A DNA stretch of 64,000 nucleotides. It comes from an uncultured Anaerolineales bacterium. GTDB lineage: Bacteria; Chloroflexota; Anaerolineae; Anaerolineales; Villigracilaceae. This document shows positions 1 to 8,295 of this stretch, piece by piece. The translations under genes and the position numbers were made by a program. Each line of letters starts with the position of its first letter. Position 1 is the first letter of the stretch. The stretch spans positions 1 through 64,000 of the forward strand of contig CALFXA010000051.1 in assembly GCA_937928015.1 (NCBI GenBank). The letters are read 5' to 3'. The notes beneath the pieces were generated by a model, which searched no databases, had not been told where the DNA came from, and saw only the letters and a program-made list of their open reading frames with translations.

Positions 1-47
1 GAGATATCCACTCGTGACTGGAGTTCAGACGTGTGCTCTTCCGATCT
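1..47 (+). other. Illumina P7/TruSeq adapter with index (not genomic)
   Basis: Bases 14-47 match the Illumina multiplexing adapter that starts GTGACTGGAGTTCAGACG and ends GCTCTTCCGATCT. Bases 1-5 (GAGAT) match the end of the P7 flow-cell oligo, so bases 6-13 (ATCCACTC) occupy the 8-base index slot. The order P7 end, index, adapter is exactly that of a library molecule. Genomic sequence should start at about base 48. An open frame that begins inside this stretch is an artefact. Confidence 0.97.
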
Positions 48-128
48 TACAATACGCAATATTGGCTTGCACAAAGCTACCAGACGGAAAGATTGCAATG
101 GAAAATTTATGTCTGCAATCTACCGTGA
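48..128 (+). CDS. 3' fragment of a cassette gene, cut by contig edge
   Basis: Directly after the adapter an open frame of 26 codons ends in TGA at 126-128, 53 bases before attC-A1. This is the usual place for the end of a cassette gene. The peptide is rich in Tyr, Gln and Trp and cannot be assigned to a family. The 5' part lies beyond the contig end. A chance open frame of this length is possible, so this is a positional inference. Confidence 0.35.
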   Translation, partial: YNTQYWLAQSYQTERLQWKIYVCNLP

Positions 129-181
129 CACCGTAAAAAAATGTATCGATTTACAATTAGCGAGTCCTGCACAACAAAAAC

Positions 182-313
182 GCCCAACACCGCGTGCAGC
201 GGACGGCGGGGAGTCTGCGCGATTTACAGGCAGTTTTCTGGCTTCGAGCTTTTTTCACATCTCAAGCCTTTTCCTACCCCGCCCGCGTCCGCCGCTAACG
301 CAAGCCGTTGGGC
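182..313 (+). repeat. attC-A1 recombination site
   Basis: R'' box GCCCAAC at 182-188 and R' box GTTGGGC at 307-313. The inner arms AGCGGACGGCGGGGAG and CCCGCGTCCGCCGCT pair, giving a long hairpin. It belongs to the same subtype as attC-B1 at 23662. It is preceded at 160-180 by a short motif (AGCGAGTCCTGC, then ACAACAAAAAC) that recurs before other sites. Confidence 0.88.
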
Positions 314-346
314 AACCTGAACACACACTTAAGGGAAAATAATCAA

Positions 347-1648
347 ATGGAAACGAAAATTGTTGAAGCAATGAACTCTCCAAAAGAATTGGAAATGCTT
401 TATCAGGAAAATCCCGATGAATTTTTCCGAGCATTTCCATCTGTCTTTGCAAGCCATCCTGAATCAACCATCTTGCAAGTGTGGCAAGAGAGATTAAGTT
501 ACCAACTAGAATCCGAAAAGAAGCAGATTATTTCTGCTTGGTCATTCAAAAACATTCTCATTCTTCTTCTATTGATAGCAATTGCGGGAACAATTTTCAA
601 ATTGCCAAATTATTTCAGTTCAATAGACGATTCCTGGTTTTACAGCCGAAACTTGGCATTAGTATTTATTGCTCCGCTCATTACTTACTTCACTCAGCGC
701 ACCAAATCTCCCAAATTCATGTTTTTTATCTTCCTCATTACAGCGGGAAGTTTGATTTACTTGAATTTCTTGCCAGATAACAGTTCATATCAATTTTCTA
801 GGACGCACAGGGCTTTTAGTGACGCACTAACAAGTGCGGAATTGCATATTCCACTATTTCTGTGGCTGGTCACAGGAGTTGCTTTCGCGGGTAAGGAATG
901 GAAGAATTCATCTGCCCGAATGGGATTTCTACGATACAACGGCGAAGTTATTATCTACACTACAATTCTCATAATTGGCGGGGGAATTTTAACTGCCATC
1001 ACTTTGGCGCTACTCGGTTTTATTGAGAAGTCTTATGAATTATCGGAATGGTATCAAGACTACGCAATGATGTACGGGTTTGTAGCCACACCAATAATTG
1101 CAACCTTCCTTTTAGACAAAGTAATTGACAAACGTATAAACATAGCCCCTACAATTGCCAAATTTTTTACTCCATTATTTCTGATAACTACATTTGCTTA
1201 CTTAATAATCATGGTCATATATCATAAGAATCCATTCGGCGACCGTGAATATTTAGTTGCGCTGAATGTTTTGTTAATCGTTGTGTTGGGTTTACTAATT
1301 TTCACTATCGCAGAACGAAACATTGCATCACCGCCAAGCACAGGTGATTATCTAAATATTGGTCTCGCTTTAACAACAATAATTCTTGACGCCATAGCCT
1401 TGTCAGCATCGGTTTTCAGAACAGCAAGCGACATATATGGATTAACGCCAAACAGAATTGCTATTCTTGGAATAAATTTACTTGTGTTTGTTCATTTATT
1501 GGGTATTCTCATTAATTATGTTCAGTTTGTTTGGAAAGATAAGCCATTTGAAAAGTTGGAAAACTGGATTGCTGGTTATTTGCCATATTATGCAGTTTGG
1601 GCTATTCTTGCTTCAATCTTGCTACCAATATTTTTCTGGTACAAATGA
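347..1648 (+). CDS. Polytopic membrane protein, DUF4153-like (cassette A1)
   Basis: 433-aa protein. An N-terminal acidic, soluble stretch of about 65 residues is followed by some ten hydrophobic segments. The mid-region R-x-N-G-E motif near residue 195, the G-x3-T-P-I-I-A segment and the repeated long helices resemble DUF4153-type membrane proteins of unknown function; the assignment is from general resemblance only. Start chosen at ATG 347, 34 bases after the cassette core; an upstream TTG lies inside the core itself. The gene fills the cassette between cores at 307 and 1690, which are perfect reverse complements. AT-rich codon use contrasts with the genes after 12.3 kb. Function is unknown. 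Confidence 0.75.
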   Translation: METKIVEAMNSPKELEMLYQENPDEFFRAFPSVFASHPESTILQVWQERLSYQLESEKKQIISAWSFKNILILLLLIAIAGTIFKLPNYFSSIDDSWFYSRNLALVFIAPLITYFTQRTKSPKFMFFIFLITAGSLIYLNFLPDNSSYQFSRTHRAFSDALTSAELHIPLFLWLVTGVAFAGKEWKNSSARMGFLRYNGEVIIYTTILIIGGGILTAITLALLGFIEKSYELSEWYQDYAMMYGFVATPIIATFLLDKVIDKRINIAPTIAKFFTPLFLITTFAYLIIMVIYHKNPFGDREYLVALNVLLIVVLGLLIFTIAERNIASPPSTGDYLNIGLALTTIILDAIALSASVFRTASDIYGLTPNRIAILGINLLVFVHLLGILINYVQFVWKDKPFEKLENWIAGYLPYYAVWAILASILLPIFFWYK

Positions 1649-1689
1649 GTAATGTTTTTGACGATAAGCGAGTCTTGCAAAACACGGTT

Positions 1690-1800
1690 GCCCAACAAAG
1701 CGTGCACTTGACGGGTGGGATTCTGCGGCATTTTCGGGCTTTTTCTACGCCCGAACAGAATCCTGCTCCCAAAGTTTTATCTACGCCAAACCACAAGGAC
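1690..1800 (+). repeat. attC-A2, truncated (R' side lost)
   Basis: R'' GCCCAAC 1690-1696 and the 5' arm match the subtype at 4098 and 6412 almost base for base up to ATCTACGCC near 1788. There the intact copies continue CGCCCACCCGCAAGTAACGC, AAACC, GTTGGGC. Here about 20 bases are missing and AAACC is followed by ACAAGG, with no GTTRRRY. This copy should not support excision, so genes A1 and A2 probably move as one unit. Confidence 0.8.
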
Positions 1801-1808
1801 CACCATTG

Positions 1809-2525
1809 ATGTCAAAGTCTGATTGGCCGCCTCATTTTGTTCACGGTCCTCACTCGACCGCTCATCCGTATCCGCTCGAAATCGCCTTCCACGCAACAAT
1901 CTTTCTGACAGGCGCAATCTTCAATGACGCATTTCTTGATGCTGCAATAGGAGATTACTTCCAACAAGTCCCCGATTTCTACGAGCGCGTGCATGCGATG
2001 TTCATCGCTCGTGGCCTCTCGGAGTCTTCCTGGGATAATAATTGGAAGGCATTTCAGGCCTATCGTGAGACCTTCCCCAATCCTATTCTTCAGAACACGG
2101 TCTTTAGCATGGTGATCCACTGGGATTGGTATATCGCAAAGCTTGGCGGTTTCGTGCAGTTCGCGCTAAACGAGCTCGGTCAGAAAGTTCAGAATAAAGA
2201 GCTACCGCGCATTGCATTCAAGAAGATCGACGACCAACTCCGCATACTCGGTGAATCCACTGGCCTAGCCTTTCCTCTCGGCTCGGGTGTGACCGAGTTG
2301 TTGATAGAAATGGACTTAGTCCGCAATCTTGGGATGCACAATCAATGGAAGACGGACGCATACTATTGCAAGTTGGCGATGCGTCGCGATTGGGCTTCGA
2401 ACGTGGTGCGAGTTGTAACGATGCCAGAGATCGAGAAGTGGCATGACGCTCTCACTGATACTATCCGATTGACGTCCAATGAAGTTGCAAAGACTTATGT
2501 AGCGGTTGGCCCGTACAGCCCATGA
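1809..2525 (+). CDS. HEPN-motif protein, unknown function (cassette A2)
   Basis: 238-aa soluble protein. Near residue 175 the segment D-L-V-R-N-L-G-M-H-N contains R-x4-H followed by N, the active-site pattern of HEPN-fold ribonucleases and HEPN-like abortive-infection or toxin proteins. The rest is helix-rich with no family I can name. ATG 1809 is preferred over the TTG at 1806. It follows a truncated attC, so its own 5' core is gone, and ends 12 bases before the intact attC-A3. No small antitoxin-like partner is adjacent. The motif is visible; RNase activity is inferred. Confidence 0.65.
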   Translation: MSKSDWPPHFVHGPHSTAHPYPLEIAFHATIFLTGAIFNDAFLDAAIGDYFQQVPDFYERVHAMFIARGLSESSWDNNWKAFQAYRETFPNPILQNTVFSMVIHWDWYIAKLGGFVQFALNELGQKVQNKELPRIAFKKIDDQLRILGESTGLAFPLGSGVTELLIEMDLVRNLGMHNQWKTDAYYCKLAMRRDWASNVVRVVTMPEIEKWHDALTDTIRLTSNEVAKTYVAVGPYSP

Positions 2526-2537
2526 GTCCAAGAATGC

Positions 2538-2667
2538 GCCTAACAAAGCGTGCACCTGACGCTGGGGATTCTGCGCACATCTCAAGCAGTTTCACACGCC
2601 TTATCATTTTTCTGGCTGGACGGCTTCGCCGTCCCCGCCCCAGCGCAGGTAACGCAAACCGTTAGGT
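2538..2667 (+). repeat. attC-A3 recombination site
   Basis: R'' GCCTAAC 2538-2544, R' GTTAGGT 2661-2667. Arms pair as GCGT with ACGC, ACCTG with CAGGT, and CGCTGGGG with CCCCAGCG, leaving one unpaired A between the last two blocks, like the extrahelical base of attC hairpins. An inner hairpin GGACGGC-TTC-GCCGTCC sits in the loop. R' pairs with the R'' at 3283, not only with its own R''. Confidence 0.92.
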
Positions 2668-2725
2668 GGCTTCGCTGTAAACAAAGAGTTATGCTCGCAA
2701 ATTATGATGGATATGACGGGTGAAA

Positions 2726-3250
2726 ATGAACAAGCAGAAAACCCAAATTAGAAATGTGAATTTGAAGTTATTACATCCTTCCTTCATGTGCGTGACATTA
2801 ATGGGATTATTGTTTCTTATTTCATCTTGCACCATTGCAAAACCGACTGCCGAAATTTCTGTTGAATCATTTGAATCTTACCAACCTGTTCCAACCAACA
2901 TGCCTGAACTTTCGGCAATTGAAGGTAACGCCGAAATAAAATTTCCTTCAACCGCGCACGAAATTCACGCCTACACTACGGGGGTACGTGATATATTTAT
3001 TATGGTTCGCTTTTCAATGGACTCAAGTGAATTATCTGAGTTCATGGACAATACATTATGCGACCAACCATTGGTCAAATCCGCGATATCTCAACAACCA
3101 TCTGAAAATAATTTTGACTGGTGGATTCCAGATCACGCCAAGTATTCAGAAGAATGTTACGGAGAAAAAGGTTTTTCACATCAACAAATAATTATTGATA
3201 TGAGTGACCTAGTAGTTTTTATCGTTTATGTTAGCACCAGCACGAACTAA
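2726..3250 (+). CDS. Small lipoprotein (cassette A3)
   Basis: 174 aa. The N-terminus is basic, with a hydrophobic stretch ending in the lipobox L-I-S-S-C near residue 37, so the mature protein should be lipid-anchored on the outer face of the membrane. The mature part of about 135 residues is not recognised. Start ATG 2726 is preferred; an in-frame GTG lies six bases upstream. It ends about 30 bases before attC-A4, and the cassette boundaries GTTAGGT and ACCTAAC are perfect reverse complements. Confidence 0.7.
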   Translation: MNKQKTQIRNVNLKLLHPSFMCVTLMGLLFLISSCTIAKPTAEISVESFESYQPVPTNMPELSAIEGNAEIKFPSTAHEIHAYTTGVRDIFIMVRFSMDSSELSEFMDNTLCDQPLVKSAISQQPSENNFDWWIPDHAKYSEECYGEKGFSHQQIIIDMSDLVVFIVYVSTSTN

Positions 3251-3282
3251 GAAAATACAGGAAGTCGCATGAATAAAACGCC

Positions 3283-3411
3283 ACCTAACAAAGCGTGCAC
3301 CTGACGCTGAGGATTCTGCGCCGTTTTCAGGCAGTTTTCTACGCCTTATCATTTTCCTGGCTGGACGGCTTCGCCGTCCCTGCCCAGCGCAGGTAACGCA
3401 AAACGTTAGCC
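3283..3411 (+). repeat. attC-A4 recombination site
   Basis: R'' ACCTAAC 3283-3289, R' GTTAGCC 3405-3411. Same subtype as attC-A3, with the inner GGACGGC-TTC-GCCGTCC hairpin. The two boxes of this linear element do not match each other, while each matches its cassette partner (2661 and 4098). Confidence 0.92.
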
Positions 3412-3432
3412 TGCTTCCTCGAGTGGTGTTTC

Positions 3433-4077
3433 ATGCTTCCAACAAAACCTGAAGGCTACATTTCAATAGTTGCATCAAACTTCATTTTCCCGATTGTGAG
3501 CCTTTTCGAGTCTTTGAATAATGTTGGCGCACATCCCCCCAACGAAGTACAAGCATCTCCTTTAGATAATGGATACTCTCTAGCAATAGTAACTCTTACA
3601 GTCTTGATGGTTGAATCAGCAGTAAGTAGGACTCAATACATGATGAAAGTGTCACCACCGCAAAAAGCACTTGCATTTATCAAACAAGAATTTCAAAGTG
3701 ACCTTTACAAAAAGGTTGAGGAGATTTTTGTCATACGCGACATAATAGCCCATAACCATGTTTGGGAAGCGAATGTTTATTGGGATGAAAACGGAAAGTT
3801 AAGGCTAGTTGACGCACAACGGGTAAAAGGTTATGGCGATAAAAAATTTGATAAGGTAGTAGATAGTAACAACCGTAAAACCAAAATACTTGGGTTGAAT
3901 GTTTTTCCAAATCGAATTAGCCGCGCTGACGCATTAACAGTTCTAAAAACGGCTTATGAATTTCTTTCTGAAATGGAACGGAAAGACCATAATTATTTCA
4001 GCGTTTCCGCGCTGATTGTCAAATACAATGGAAATGTGATAGATTTCAAGAAATTCATGTCTGAGATAAGCACATGA
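3433..4077 (+). CDS. HEPN-motif protein (cassette A4)
   Basis: 214-aa soluble protein. Near residue 105 the segment I-R-D-I-I-A-H-N-H-x-W carries R-x4-H with the flanking A-H-N-H often seen in HEPN-domain proteins such as MAE_28990-type and abortive-infection families. Surrounding helices fit a HEPN bundle. ATG 3433 lies 22 bases after the core GTTAGCC. The gene is alone in its cassette, with no antitoxin candidate. A role in RNA cleavage during phage defence or stress is inference. It is the second HEPN-type gene in this array and its sequence is unlike that of A2. Confidence 0.68.
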   Translation: MLPTKPEGYISIVASNFIFPIVSLFESLNNVGAHPPNEVQASPLDNGYSLAIVTLTVLMVESAVSRTQYMMKVSPPQKALAFIKQEFQSDLYKKVEEIFVIRDIIAHNHVWEANVYWDENGKLRLVDAQRVKGYGDKKFDKVVDSNNRKTKILGLNVFPNRISRADALTVLKTAYEFLSEMERKDHNYFSVSALIVKYNGNVIDFKKFMSEIST

Positions 4078-4097
4078 GTCTTCAATTCAAAAACGCA

Positions 4098-4227
4098 GGC
4101 TAACAAAGCGCGCACTTGACGGGTGGGATTCTGCGGCATTTTCAGGCTTTATCTACACCCAAACAGAATCCTGCTCTCGGAGTTTTATCTACGCCCGCCC
4201 ACCCGCAAGTAACGCAAACCGTTGGGC
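4098..4227 (+). repeat. attC-A5 recombination site
   Basis: R'' GGCTAAC 4098-4104, R' GTTGGGC 4221-4227. Subtype with arms GACGGGTGGGATTCTG and CCCACCCGCAAGTAACGC, and an internal AACAGAATCCTGCTC pairing partner. Confidence 0.92.
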
Positions 4228-4238
4228 GTTGAGCATCT

Positions 4239-5174
4239 ATGAACAAAAAGAAATTACTAACTAATGCTCTTGTTTGGAGCATATTGATTTTTAGCGGGAT
4301 ATATGTTCTTGTTCGATTCGCAATTGATTTTTCTCTTATTTGGGAAAGCGCGAAGGATTTGAGGTTTTATCCAGAACGAGCACCAGCGCGTGATGTAGTA
4401 TCAGATGATTTTCTTCTTTTGTGGAGTAAAAATATTGGAGAAGGTTCTCAGCATTTGATATTTACACAAATATTCAACCCCGATGATAGCAGCATAGTTT
4501 ATATAACCCCAAACTCTATGAACTCCATTGATTTATTGACTGGAGCAGAACTATGGACAACCATTATTCCAGAAGATTCTATATTCCATCTTTACGGCGA
4601 TAAGATTTTTTCTTTGGATACTTACGATGACAATGTACCATTTGCATCAACTGAAAGCATAAGTATCCCTTCAAAATGCAACTCGTCTGACCAAAGCACA
4701 TTACGAGTCTACAATCCCTATACTGGTGAAAAAGAGTGGGAGTATTCATATCAAATGGTGTATCCAGACGAAATGTATTTCAAGGAAAATTCTGCTTTTA
4801 TTGATGGCTTGACAATTAGTTTGTCGAAATATATTTCTGTTTTTGAAGTTGATATAAATTCTGGACAGATTTTGGGAGTGAAATGTCAGAGATTGAACGA
4901 TTATTCAAGGATTTCAACAGATGAGGGTATCCTTTCATCTGGTTTCTATCCTATTACTCGTGATTGGGAATGGAAAAAAGAAAGTGACAAGCCAGCATTC
5001 ATTGTAGAAGGTTCAAAGTTAATAATGGTAGACCGCCAGACAAAGAGTCCCCTATCGCAAATAGAATTTACTGGTTTTCCTCTCGATCCAGATAATACCC
5101 AACTAATAATTAGTGGTAATATTTTGATTGTGTATCTTGATGATAGCAATCAGTTCTTTGCATTTGAAATGTAA
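4239..5174 (+). CDS. Membrane-anchored PQQ-like beta-propeller protein (cassette A5)
   Basis: 311 aa. One N-terminal transmembrane segment (about residues 10-30) precedes an outer domain with PQQ/WD-like blades, seen as repeats of the form D-x-x-T-G-x-x-x-W: S-I-D-L-L-T-G-A-E-L-W near 95, Y-N-P-Y-T-G-E-K-E-W near 165 and a degenerate V-D-I-N-S-G-Q-I-L near 205. Such propellers usually scaffold protein contacts; no enzyme residues are evident. ATG 4239 lies 12 bases after the core. Cassette boundaries 4221 and 5190 are perfect partners. Confidence 0.7.
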   Translation: MNKKKLLTNALVWSILIFSGIYVLVRFAIDFSLIWESAKDLRFYPERAPARDVVSDDFLLLWSKNIGEGSQHLIFTQIFNPDDSSIVYITPNSMNSIDLLTGAELWTTIIPEDSIFHLYGDKIFSLDTYDDNVPFASTESISIPSKCNSSDQSTLRVYNPYTGEKEWEYSYQMVYPDEMYFKENSAFIDGLTISLSKYISVFEVDINSGQILGVKCQRLNDYSRISTDEGILSSGFYPITRDWEWKKESDKPAFIVEGSKLIMVDRQTKSPLSQIEFTGFPLDPDNTQLIISGNILIVYLDDSNQFFAFEM

Positions 5175-5189
5175 CGAACCAAGAAACAC

Positions 5190-5319
5190 GCCCAACAAAG
5201 CATGCACCTGACGCTGGGGATTCTGCACACACTTCAAGCAGTTTTCTATGCCGTAGCCTTTTTCTGGCTGGACGGCTTCGCCGTCCCCGCCCCAGCGCAG
5301 GTAACGCATGCCGTTGGGC
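5190..5319 (+). repeat. attC-A6 recombination site
   Basis: R'' GCCCAAC 5190-5196, R' GTTGGGC 5313-5319. Same subtype as attC-A3, with the inner GGACGGC-TTC-GCCGTCC hairpin. Confidence 0.92.
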
Positions 5320-5352
5320 GTTTGAATGCTTATCAAATATAGGATGGAATTG

Positions 5353-6384
5353 ATGAAAAACGTGTTTTCGCTCTTTTGTTATTTTTTTATTTTAATTTTG
5401 CTGTTGGGTTGCAATAGCCAACAACCAACCATTTCAATAAATGCCGAACCTACCAGTACACTACTACCACAAGCAACTTCAACTCCTTTACCTACTTTTA
5501 CTCCTCTCCCAACTTTCACTTTAGTTCCCGCAAGCGCTGAAACATCTCTTTTTCCGCCTCTGTCTATAAATATTTTTAAGCCTTCATTAGAAGGCTTTTA
5601 TGAACCCACAAGTTTTATGGATAATATAGTCAAAACAGATAATGGGATAATTTTTTCAGGAGATACAATCGAAAAAGAAGTGTTTACTGATTCATCACAA
5701 GGTCGCGTGGTGTTTTCACTTTTCTGGGAAAAGGGAGACCTTGATTTCATTTTAATACAACCAGATGGACAGCCGATAGATTCGTCAACAATTAAAGTTG
5801 TTCAATATTTTGATTACTGGACTTCTGACCGTATTTCTTATATGTCAAGCCCTGGCAGAGCAAAATATTATTTGTTTGTTCCGAAATTAGGAACATGGAA
5901 AATGAAAATAATTGGTAAATCCGCTCCCCCTACGGGAAGTAATTATATACTTCAAGTTACAAGCATGGACGCATTGGGGCTTCATTATGTTATTAACCCC
6001 AACGACCCAAGCAGTGCCAACGACGCGGTCGAATATAGATTCGTTCCCCTTCAAAGGAGCGAGCACTTTTCTGGTGACCCAATTGCATTTACATTCGGAA
6101 TAATTGACAGCGTATCAGGTTCCCTGTTGACAGGGCGTGAATATATTCATGGCGTTTCCATGAACATTACAGTTGAAGACCCAGCAAAAAAACAATATTC
6201 GTTTGAACTTTACGATGATGGAATGCATGACGATGGAAAGGCTGATGATGGTGTTTATGGATACGTCTTTACAAACACTTCAATTGTAGGTACATATAAA
6301 ATCTGCCTCCAAATCTCTGGCAAAAACAACAGAGCCAAAGAACCGTTCACTAGAGAATATCCCTTTTCGATAGTAGTAAAATGA
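5353..6384 (+). CDS. Lipoprotein with Pro/Thr linker (cassette A6)
   Basis: 343 aa from ATG 5353, which has AGGA nine bases upstream; in-frame ATGs at 5326 and 5344 are alternatives. A signal peptide ends in lipobox L-L-L-G-C near residue 20. A Thr/Pro-rich linker of about 40 residues follows, then an outer region resembling bacterial pre-peptidase or proprotein-type beta domains (residues about 90-200). Near the C-terminus the acidic D-D-G-x-x-x-D-D-G-x-x-D-D-G run is typical of the choice-of-anchor X type beta domain and is a likely Ca2+ site. It has no catalytic motif and was probably acquired for the cell surface. Confidence 0.68.
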   Translation: MKNVFSLFCYFFILILLLGCNSQQPTISINAEPTSTLLPQATSTPLPTFTPLPTFTLVPASAETSLFPPLSINIFKPSLEGFYEPTSFMDNIVKTDNGIIFSGDTIEKEVFTDSSQGRVVFSLFWEKGDLDFILIQPDGQPIDSSTIKVVQYFDYWTSDRISYMSSPGRAKYYLFVPKLGTWKMKIIGKSAPPTGSNYILQVTSMDALGLHYVINPNDPSSANDAVEYRFVPLQRSEHFSGDPIAFTFGIIDSVSGSLLTGREYIHGVSMNITVEDPAKKQYSFELYDDGMHDDGKADDGVYGYVFTNTSIVGTYKICLQISGKNNRAKEPFTREYPFSIVVK

Positions 6385-6411
6385 AAACGGCGTTTACACT
6401 TGCTCAATCAC

Positions 6412-6541
6412 GCCCAACAAAGCGCGCACTTGACGGGTGGGATTCTGCGGCATTTTCGGGCTTTTTCTACACCCGAACAGAATCCTGCTCTCGAAGTTTT
6501 ATCTACGCCCGCCCACCCGCAAGTAACGCAATCCGTTGGGC
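6412..6541 (+). repeat. attC-A7 recombination site
   Basis: R'' GCCCAAC 6412-6418, R' GTTGGGC 6535-6541. Nearly identical along its length to attC-A5 (4098). Confidence 0.92.
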
Positions 6542-6559
6542 TGCTTAAGAAATAGTCAC

Positions 6560-7186
6560 ATGCAAAAGAAAATCTCGCTAATTGCCCATTCCGTTATTTC
6601 ATTTGCTTTTTTTATGCTCTTTGCTTACACATCGGTAAAAGATGTGCTTTCCATTGGCACTTATTATAGATGGGCAATTTGCTATTCTGCGCCTGCATTA
6701 ATAATCTTGGTTTTACTGGTATTTTCGTACTCATTCTTGAAAGAGTCGTATAACGCCCCACTCAGATATTTTCCAATTGTGATAAATTATTCGACTACTA
6801 CATTTGCGATTATCATCATCCTTATCTCATCATTATTTGACTTGCCTTTCTTGGCACACCAAAAAGAATTTTCTCAAGTAGTGCAACTTGCCAAGAATGG
6901 CGACCTCTACACAAGCGAATTCGGGCGGGCAAAACTTCCTACGAAATATCAGCAACTGTCAAAAAGCAAAGATATAATTCTCATAAGGAATAATGAGCAT
7001 ATAAGCATCATGTTCTTTGATGGTATTGAACATGGCGACGGATTATCTTGGGGCTTTTTATATAGTTCAGAGCCAGATAGTCCTGTAGATGGAGAAATGG
7101 CTAAATGTGCTCAATGGCGAAAGTTGCGCCCTGATATTCAGCACTGGTTTTATTGTGAGTATTTTGTTGCAGACTTTAACTTGTAA
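6560..7186 (+). CDS. Membrane protein of unknown function (cassette A7)
   Basis: 208 aa. Three hydrophobic segments lie in the first 100 residues (about 5-30, 38-62 and 75-97), then a soluble domain of about 110 residues with no recognised motif. ATG 6560 follows the core by 18 bases; an upstream TTG would sit inside the core. It fills the cassette between 6535 and 7198. Confidence 0.62.
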   Translation: MQKKISLIAHSVISFAFFMLFAYTSVKDVLSIGTYYRWAICYSAPALIILVLLVFSYSFLKESYNAPLRYFPIVINYSTTTFAIIIILISSLFDLPFLAHQKEFSQVVQLAKNGDLYTSEFGRAKLPTKYQQLSKSKDIILIRNNEHISIMFFDGIEHGDGLSWGFLYSSEPDSPVDGEMAKCAQWRKLRPDIQHWFYCEYFVADFNL

Positions 7187-7197
7187 TTCCGAATGCA

Positions 7198-7327
7198 GCC
7201 CAACAAAGCGTGCACCCGACGCTGGAGATTCTGCGCCATTTTTGAGCATTTTTCTACGCCTCAGCATTTTTTCAGTTGGACGGCTTCGCCGTCCCCGCCC
7301 CAGCGCAGGTAACGCCAGCCGTTAGCC
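7198..7327 (+). repeat. attC-A8 recombination site
   Basis: R'' GCCCAAC 7198-7204, R' GTTAGCC 7321-7327. The mismatch between these two boxes, and the perfect match of GTTAGCC to GGCTAAC at 8162, is one of the diagnostic cases. Confidence 0.92.
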
Positions 7328-7372
7328 TGCATCTTGCATAATTGTAGCGAATAAGAAATGGAGGTAAATGAA

Positions 7373-8143
7373 ATGACTGAATTCTTTAGTAAGTATTGGG
7401 TAGAAATTGCATTAAGTATTGTTTCAATTTTATTCGGTATTTTTGTAAGTTATATTTTTTATCGTCTACAAAAGCGTGATGTTATCTCTGCCCATGAAGA
7501 GCGAGTGCGAAGAGCAACCGAAGAACTTATGGATGTTCTCGAGAGCTATGTGATTAATAAACAAACATTCTCGAAGGATACAATTCGTCATTTGATAGCC
7601 GCATCAGAACGTGCTCACCGAGTAGAATTAAATGGCGTTTGTACCCCAACGTCATTACTACAAGATGTATCACTCGGGCTGCAAAAAAGCAGACATCTCG
7701 ATATTACCCAAAAAGCTGAATATGCAGAACACATCGTAAACGCCATTGCACAAATGAGTGGGGCTGAAATCGAACTACCAACTAGCGTAAAGGGCAATCT
7801 TGATTTACTAGCATCGATAGAAAAGACCTTACAAGAAGGCAACAAGGATTTAGCAGTGGAAGAAGTTGCAAAACTAAGAAACTCTTTAAAAAGGCTCGAA
7901 TTTCCAATCGAAACCAGCACATCTGCACGATCATCTTTCTTGACAGAATCTATTGCAATTGGCTTAGCTGCGGTTCTATTATCATACGTCTCCTTATCAG
8001 ATTTATTCGCATTAGATACCTTTGAAGGTTTTCTTTTGGTTTATGTGGTTATGATAATTTTTGTTTCAATTTTTATTCTTGGAACTCCACAAGGTAGGCG
8101 CTTTGCAAGCAGGATAGCCAATCTCTTTCGACACAAGGATTAA
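7373..8143 (+). CDS. Membrane protein with helical cytosolic domain (cassette A8)
   Basis: 256 aa. Start ATG 7373 is set by a strong GGAGG at 7360-7364, eight bases upstream; ATG 7358 overlaps that site. One N-terminal transmembrane helix (about 8-30) is followed by a helix-rich, charged soluble region (35-185) and two C-terminal transmembrane helices (about 195-240). No enzyme motif was recognised. It is the only gene of array A with so clear a Shine-Dalgarno sequence. Confidence 0.65.
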   Translation: MTEFFSKYWVEIALSIVSILFGIFVSYIFYRLQKRDVISAHEERVRRATEELMDVLESYVINKQTFSKDTIRHLIAASERAHRVELNGVCTPTSLLQDVSLGLQKSRHLDITQKAEYAEHIVNAIAQMSGAEIELPTSVKGNLDLLASIEKTLQEGNKDLAVEEVAKLRNSLKRLEFPIETSTSARSSFLTESIAIGLAAVLLSYVSLSDLFALDTFEGFLLVYVVMIIFVSIFILGTPQGRRFASRIANLFRHKD

Positions 8144-8161
8144 TTCTGTAAAGTTTGAGCA

Positions 8162-8257
8162 GGCTAACAAAGCGTGCACCCGACGCTGGGGAGTCTGGCG
8201 CGATTTCAAGCCTTTTCCTACCCCGCCCGCGTCCGCCGCGAACGCCAGCCGTTGGGT
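8162..8257 (+). repeat. attC-A9 recombination site (short)
   Basis: R'' GGCTAAC 8162-8168, R' GTTGGGT 8251-8257, 96 bp, the shortest intact copy. The 5' arm resembles the 2538 subtype and the 3' arm the 182 subtype, so the hairpin is less perfect than in its neighbours. Confidence 0.85.
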
Positions 8258-8295
8258 GCTTCGCTCAAATCAAAACAAGGTAAGGGAAATATATT

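Noticed and set aside
31..342. An open frame of 103 codons at the contig start
   Set aside because: It starts inside the adapter and crosses attC-A1.
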